Source of the DNA: Prosthecobacter sp.
Lineage (GTDB): Bacteria > Verrucomicrobiota > Verrucomicrobiia > Verrucomicrobiales > Verrucomicrobiaceae
Length of the DNA stretch: 10,749 nucleotides
Direction: 5' to 3'
Assembly (NCBI GenBank): GCA_020216965.1
Contig: JAIWOJ010000024.1
Location: forward strand, 1-10,749
In this document: positions 6,999-10,749 of the stretch, one piece after another
Position numbering within the stretch: the first letter of the stretch is position 1
Layout of the letters: each line of letters starts with the position of its first letter
The notes under the pieces: model-generated
What the model saw: the letters and a program-made list of their open reading frames with translations, nothing else
Databases searched by the model: none
What the model was told of the DNA's origin: nothing
Program-made: the position numbers and the translations under genes

Positions 6999-9900
6999 TC
7001 ACTTGCCAAAGCACTGCAAACGCCCATCCACCGTGCTCACATAGACGCGGCCTTGGGCGATGGTGATGCCGTCCCACACCGGCGGGCTGGTGAGGTCGAG
7101 GCCAGTGCTTTGTTCTCCGGTTTCGACGTTCACGGCCCACATCTTGGCACCACGTCTGCCTTCGAGGGCTTCGTTTTGCTCTTCGAGTTCTTTAAGGATG
7201 GCGGGGTCTTTGGCGGCGAGGCGTTCAAAGGCGTATTCTTCATCAATCGTATCCGGCGGGCCGCTGACGAGCACCGTTTTACCGGCGAGGGCCATGCTGC
7301 GGGCGACGATGGGCACAAAGCGGTCCCAGGTGTGCTTCACGAAGCTGCCGGGGGCGTTGGCACCACCACCTGCTGCGCCGCCTTTGAACCACAAGGCACC
7401 ACCGACTTTGCCTTTGCCGGTTTCGACGCCGGCACCGATGCCGTGGAGACCCTTCGGGCCGCTGTCGCGGCTGTCGCCGTTGTCGAAATTGCAGACGAGG
7501 ATGGCGTCAGCTGGTTTCACATCGGGCGCTTCGAAGCGCTGCTGCACTTCGGCGGGCGTGAGGGCTTTGTGATAAAGCGCGAATTGATCCAGCAGGCCAC
7601 TGTAGCCTCCAGCGTTGCCTTCTGCGGCTCCGTCGCCATTGCCGAGGTAGAGCGGGCGGGCGGGTTTGGCGTCGATGGCGGTGGCATTGCCTTCGGCGAC
7701 GAGTTTCGCGTCGATGTAGAGGGCCATTTTGCCATCGGCAGTCAGGGTGGCAGCGAGGTGGTGCCAGCCGTCAGTGAGGGCCTCGGCACTGACGATGGTG
7801 GTGACTTTGGAATCGCTGCGGATGTGCCACTGTGGCTTCTTGTCGCGGATGTCGAGCGCGTAGCCGCGAAGCGGGCCGCCGTGGTGCAAAACGGTGCCAT
7901 TGGGCTTGTCCGGCAGCACCCAGGCTTCGACGCTCAGTGCGGCCTGGGTGGGATCGAGCGCGTCATTCATCGGGAAGAGCACGGAGCCGGGGATCGGGGC
8001 GTTGGCGGGTGCGGCGGCCCCTTTCTTTTTGGCATCCCCTTTCGCGATGCCCTTGCCTTTTTTGCCATCAGCTTTCTTGGCGGTCTTGTTTTCATTGACC
8101 TGATTCTGCACGGGCAGCGGCTGCCCATCCGGGCCGAGCACGAGACTATTCCCCTGGCGCGGGGTGGTGGCTTCCTCGGTGGTGTAGGCTTGTTCAGGCG
8201 GGGTTTTGGGCGTGGAGAAAAGCGTGTACTCCATCGTCGTCGTCCATTTATAATACTGCGCCTCGCGGCCATAGGAATAGACGTTCTTGTCATCGTGGAC
8301 CAAGATGCGGCCCGCCGGTGCGTATTTGCCGGCCTGGAAGTAGCCGCCGTGGCCTCCGGCGAAGCTCTTGCCATACACCCAGTAGCTGCGGTGGAAGTTG
8401 GAGTCATCAAGGAAGCCCATCGGGGCGAAAAGATGCGCGCCTTCGCCTTTGTGGGCACCGCCTTGTTTGGCGAAATCGCCACTCACGGGCCCGATCTCGA
8501 CACGGGTGCCATCAGCGGTGATTTTCTGGGTGCGGAGGTAAGTCCACTTGCCGTCGCTGCTGAGGATGTCATTGGAGGCCACGGGCATTTGCAGCGTCTT
8601 GTGGCGATCATTGAGGTCGCCGCCGGTTTCGGGGTCTTTGTCGTCGTAGTTTTTCTTCACCCGCATCTCGCCAGTCTTCGCGTCGAGACGGTAGAGCCAC
8701 AATCCGCCATCGAGGAAGCAGGAACGTCCTGCGACGAAGCTCACGAGGCCGTTTTCGACCAACACGCTGCCATGCACGGGCCACACGCTCTCCGTCTGCT
8801 CCCAGGCGGCGTGCCTGAGATTCGATGGAGCCGCCTGAAAGCGCCACACGAGCGCACCATCCGTGGCGCGGAGGCAATAGACGTGACCATCCTTGCCGCC
8901 AAAGAGCACGCGGCCTTTCCAGTAGGTGGGCGGCGAGTCGATGCGGCCACCGGCGATGAAATGCCAGGCTTCCTTGCCCGTGGCGGCGTCAAAGGCATGC
9001 AGGGTGTGCTTGTCCACCTCGCTGACAAAGGTGAGGCCAGCAGCCGTCGTCGTGGTGGAGAGCGGCGGGGTGAGCTTTACCTCCCAGGCCATGCCGAGAT
9101 CTTTGCGCAGATCGCTCTTTGCCGCGCCGCTGCGGGCGTTGTCGGAACGGTAGGTGGGCCAGTCGGCGGCATCGGGTTCTTTTTCATCGATCGCAGCGGC
9201 GTAGGCGGGACCTTTGAGCAAACGCTCGCTGTCAGGCGTGGGCGGAGGCAGGGGGTAGCGTGGCTCGCTGGCGAGGACGGCCATGCCATCGAGTTTCGCC
9301 TCGGGATAGCAGGCGCAGTTGTGCGGGCCGGCGTAGGTGAGGCCGTTGCAGGGCATCACGCCGTAGAGGCAGGCACCGCGCACCCAGTGATTCAGATCCC
9401 AGTGCTGCTTTTCCATATCGACATACTCGATGCCGGTGCGGGAGGGCATGATGTACTTCTCCGTCGCCTTGCCCATATAGCAGCGGTGGTGGAACCAGTA
9501 GGTGCCCTCTGGCACATCGGGGAAGAAGCTCTTCTTCTTTTCGCCCGTGATCGGGTCAAAGCCGCGATACTCGCCGCTTTGATTGCCCTGGAGGTTGCCG
9601 GAATTCCACACGAGGCCCTGCGCAACGACGACATCCTCCAGGCTGCGGTAGCCGCTCTTTTCATGCGGCGCGGTCCACATGTCCTTGCCGGTCTCCGCGT
9701 TCATGCCCTTCATCTCGCCCGTGCCACCGGCGTAGATAATGACATCGCCGTGCAGCAGCACTCGCGGTGCAAAGTTGAACTCATACAGCTCGCGGCGCTT
9801 CGTGGGATCGGTGGTGAATTTCACCGCGCCGGTCTTCGCATCCCGGCAGGCAAGGCCATCGCCATTGTAATAAACGACACGCTTGTCATCGATGGCGAGC

Positions 9901-10749
9901 GTGACAGGCGCGATGCGATCCTCGTGCTCCCAAAGGGTCTTCCCGCTCTCTGCATCGACGGCAATGAGGTGCTTCGGCTTGCCATCCCAGTTAAACTCCG
10001 TCTCCACGCGCTTTTGATCGCTCTGTGCTTTGACGGCAAACTCCTCATTCAAGCGCCATGCCTCCTTGTTCACCAGCGCGTAGAGCGTGCCGTTGCGGTA
10101 GAGAATCTCTTCCGTGCCCTTCGTCTGCTCGTAGGTGCGAATGAGGTTCCCTGTGGCCGCATCCAGGCAGACGATGGGAGCCGTGATGCCAAGGGTGACA
10201 TACACTTTGTCACCGATGCTCACGAGGCGGCGCGTGAGCTGCGTGGGGCCGGACTTTAGCGGCCATAGATGCGTGCTCCACTCCGGGATGGCTTTTCTCC
10301 ACAAAACGGTGCCGTTGAAGGCATCGCGTGCCACGAGCATCCATTTCGGCGGGGTGAGGATGGTGATGCGGCTGCCCTCATCAATGATGTAAAAGATGCG
10401 CCCGCCGCTGCTCACTTTCGCGCTCACCGACGACATGCGATCGTGGTGACGGCTCCAGCGTGGATTGCCCACCCATTGCATCCGCGTCGGTGGCCCCACG
10501 AGGTAGTCTTTGGAGGTCGGATTGCCCTTTGAGTCGTAAGCGTAGTGCGTCCACTCATCCATCTTCTCCGGCCAGGGCTTCGTGATCTTCACCCAAGTGC
10601 CGCCCTTTTTCACCATCGCCACGCCCAGCGGCGTCAAAACGCGATCAATCTCTTCTTTGGAAACCGCAGCCGCGTCCTCGATGACGAGCAGGTTCACATA
10701 ATTCTCGATGTAAGGCAGATGCTTGCCGTCCCACTCCGAAACTGCCACC
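6999..10749 (-). CDS. PQQ-like beta-propeller protein with methyltransferase-like N-terminal tail and inserted LamG domain, N-terminus outside window
   Basis: This is a giant quinoprotein-dehydrogenase-type propeller protein with 1249 codons visible; the frame is open to the window edge, so the start is missing. Residue numbers count from the first visible codon. Residues 1-50 (KHLPYIENYVNLLVIED, then EEIDRVLTPLGVAMV) resemble the end of a class I SAM methyltransferase fold. From about 65 follows the propeller, with repeated tryptophan-docking motifs such as RDAFNGTVLW (141), VDAESGKTLW (264), MNAETGKDMW (349), FDAATGKEAW (586), LRATDGALVW (626) and VNVETGEQ (1207). A second propeller segment starts near WPTYRSDNARSGA (530). 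A Lys/Gly/Ala linker (886-911) leads to a LamG/concanavalin-like domain (about 918-1075; SVEAWVLP, WHHLAATL, GLLDQFALYHKALTPAEV), and the last blade closes the protein. A four-Cys cluster sits at 460-480. It probably acts outside the cytoplasm; substrate and cofactor use are unproven. It may be co-transcribed with the heme protein downstream. Confidence 0.9.
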   Translation of the reverse strand, partial: VAVSEWDGKHLPYIENYVNLLVIEDAAAVSKEEIDRVLTPLGVAMVKKGGTWVKITKPWPEKMDEWTHYAYDSKGNPTSKDYLVGPPTRMQWVGNPRWSRHHDRMSSVSAKVSSGGRIFYIIDEGSRITILTPPKWMLVARDAFNGTVLWRKAIPEWSTHLWPLKSGPTQLTRRLVSIGDKVYVTLGITAPIVCLDAATGNLIRTYEQTKGTEEILYRNGTLYALVNKEAWRLNEEFAVKAQSDQKRVETEFNWDGKPKHLIAVDAESGKTLWEHEDRIAPVTLAIDDKRVVYYNGDGLACRDAKTGAVKFTTDPTKRRELYEFNFAPRVLLHGDVIIYAGGTGEMKGMNAETGKDMWTAPHEKSGYRSLEDVVVAQGLVWNSGNLQGNQSGEYRGFDPITGEKKKSFFPDVPEGTYWFHHRCYMGKATEKYIMPSRTGIEYVDMEKQHWDLNHWVRGACLYGVMPCNGLTYAGPHNCACYPEAKLDGMAVLASEPRYPLPPPTPDSERLLKGPAYAAAIDEKEPDAADWPTYRSDNARSGAAKSDLRKDLGMAWEVKLTPPLSTTTTAAGLTFVSEVDKHTLHAFDAATGKEAWHFIAGGRIDSPPTYWKGRVLFGGKDGHVYCLRATDGALVWRFQAAPSNLRHAAWEQTESVWPVHGSVLVENGLVSFVAGRSCFLDGGLWLYRLDAKTGEMRVKKNYDDKDPETGGDLNDRHKTLQMPVASNDILSSDGKWTYLRTQKITADGTRVEIGPVSGDFAKQGGAHKGEGAHLFAPMGFLDDSNFHRSYWVYGKSFAGGHGGYFQAGKYAPAGRILVHDDKNVYSYGREAQYYKWTTTMEYTLFSTPKTPPEQAYTTEEATTPRQGNSLVLGPDGQPLPVQNQVNENKTAKKADGKKGKGIAKGDAKKKGAAAPANAPIPGSVLFPMNDALDPTQAALSVEAWVLPDKPNGTVLHHGGPLRGYALDIRDKKPQWHIRSDSKVTTIVSAEALTDGWHHLAATLTADGKMALYIDAKLVAEGNATAIDAKPARPLYLGNGDGAAEGNAGGYSGLLDQFALYHKALTPAEVQQRFEAPDVKPADAILVCNFDNGDSRDSGPKGLHGIGAGVETGKGKVGGALWFKGGAAGGGANAPGSFVKHTWDRFVPIVARSMALAGKTVLVSGPPDTIDEEYAFERLAAKDPAILKELEEQNEALEGRRGAKMWAVNVETGEQSTGLDLTSPPVWDGITIAQGRVYVSTVDGRLQCFGK

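Noticed and set aside
6970..7000. Inverted repeat GAGAGC / GCTCTC at the propeller gene stop as a terminator
   Set aside because: Short stem, 19-base loop and no T-run on the - strand.
6877..7140. An 87-codon - strand ORF running from the propeller gene 3' end through the intergenic repeat
   Set aside because: The first part is an out-of-frame reading of the propeller gene and the rest is the inverted repeat; its openness is explained by those two.
6828..10259. A 1143-codon open frame on the + strand, antisense to the propeller gene
   Set aside because: It lies opposite a clearly homologous gene in a GC-rich, strongly codon-biased region where stops are rare in that antisense frame. Its translation shows no recognisable domain.
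1..10749. Defence system, CRISPR array, integrase, tRNA or rRNA
   Set aside because: No direct repeats with regular spacing, no matching protein motifs and no recognisable RNA gene were seen on either strand.

Overview
The window looks like chromosomal DNA from a GC-rich member of the Planctomycetes-Verrucomicrobia-Chlamydiae group, most likely Verrucomicrobiota (Prosthecobacter or Verrucomicrobium-like). This rests on three protein families expanded mainly in that group: a DUF1501 secreted protein, a 'PVC-type' heme-binding dehydrogenase-like protein with a CxxCH domain, and a very long quinoprotein-type beta-propeller protein. The assignment comes from family recognition, not from a search.

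Layout, left to right. On the + strand there is the 3' part of a DUF1501 gene (1-1124, cut by the window edge), a 91-base gap, and a complete long-form serA (1216-2826). Then comes a convergent junction of only 16 bases. The rest is on the - strand. Read in transcription order from the right edge, it holds a large PQQ-like propeller protein (10749-6999, N-terminus outside the window), a 241-base gap with an inverted-repeat element, the 1101-residue heme dehydrogenase-like protein (6757-3452), a candidate 60-codon gene (3465-3283) overlapping both neighbours, and a small DUF2452 protein (3286-2843).

Functionally, serA is housekeeping: it commits 3-phosphoglycerate to serine synthesis. The DUF1501 protein, the heme protein and the propeller protein belong to the exported enzyme repertoire that PVC bacteria carry in many paralogous copies. 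The propeller and heme genes are adjacent and co-directional, so they could act together in periplasmic oxidation and electron transfer, but no substrate can be read from the sequence.

No defence, mobile-integrase, CRISPR, tRNA or rRNA feature was seen. The most unusual signals are: a 64-base element with perfect 9-base inverted ends inside the heme protein gene, which adds about 21 in-frame residues at a point where I do not expect them; a second imperfect inverted repeat in the 6758-6998 gap; a methyltransferase-like tail fused upstream of the propeller; a LamG-like domain inserted near the end of that propeller; and the doubly overlapping 60-codon ORF.
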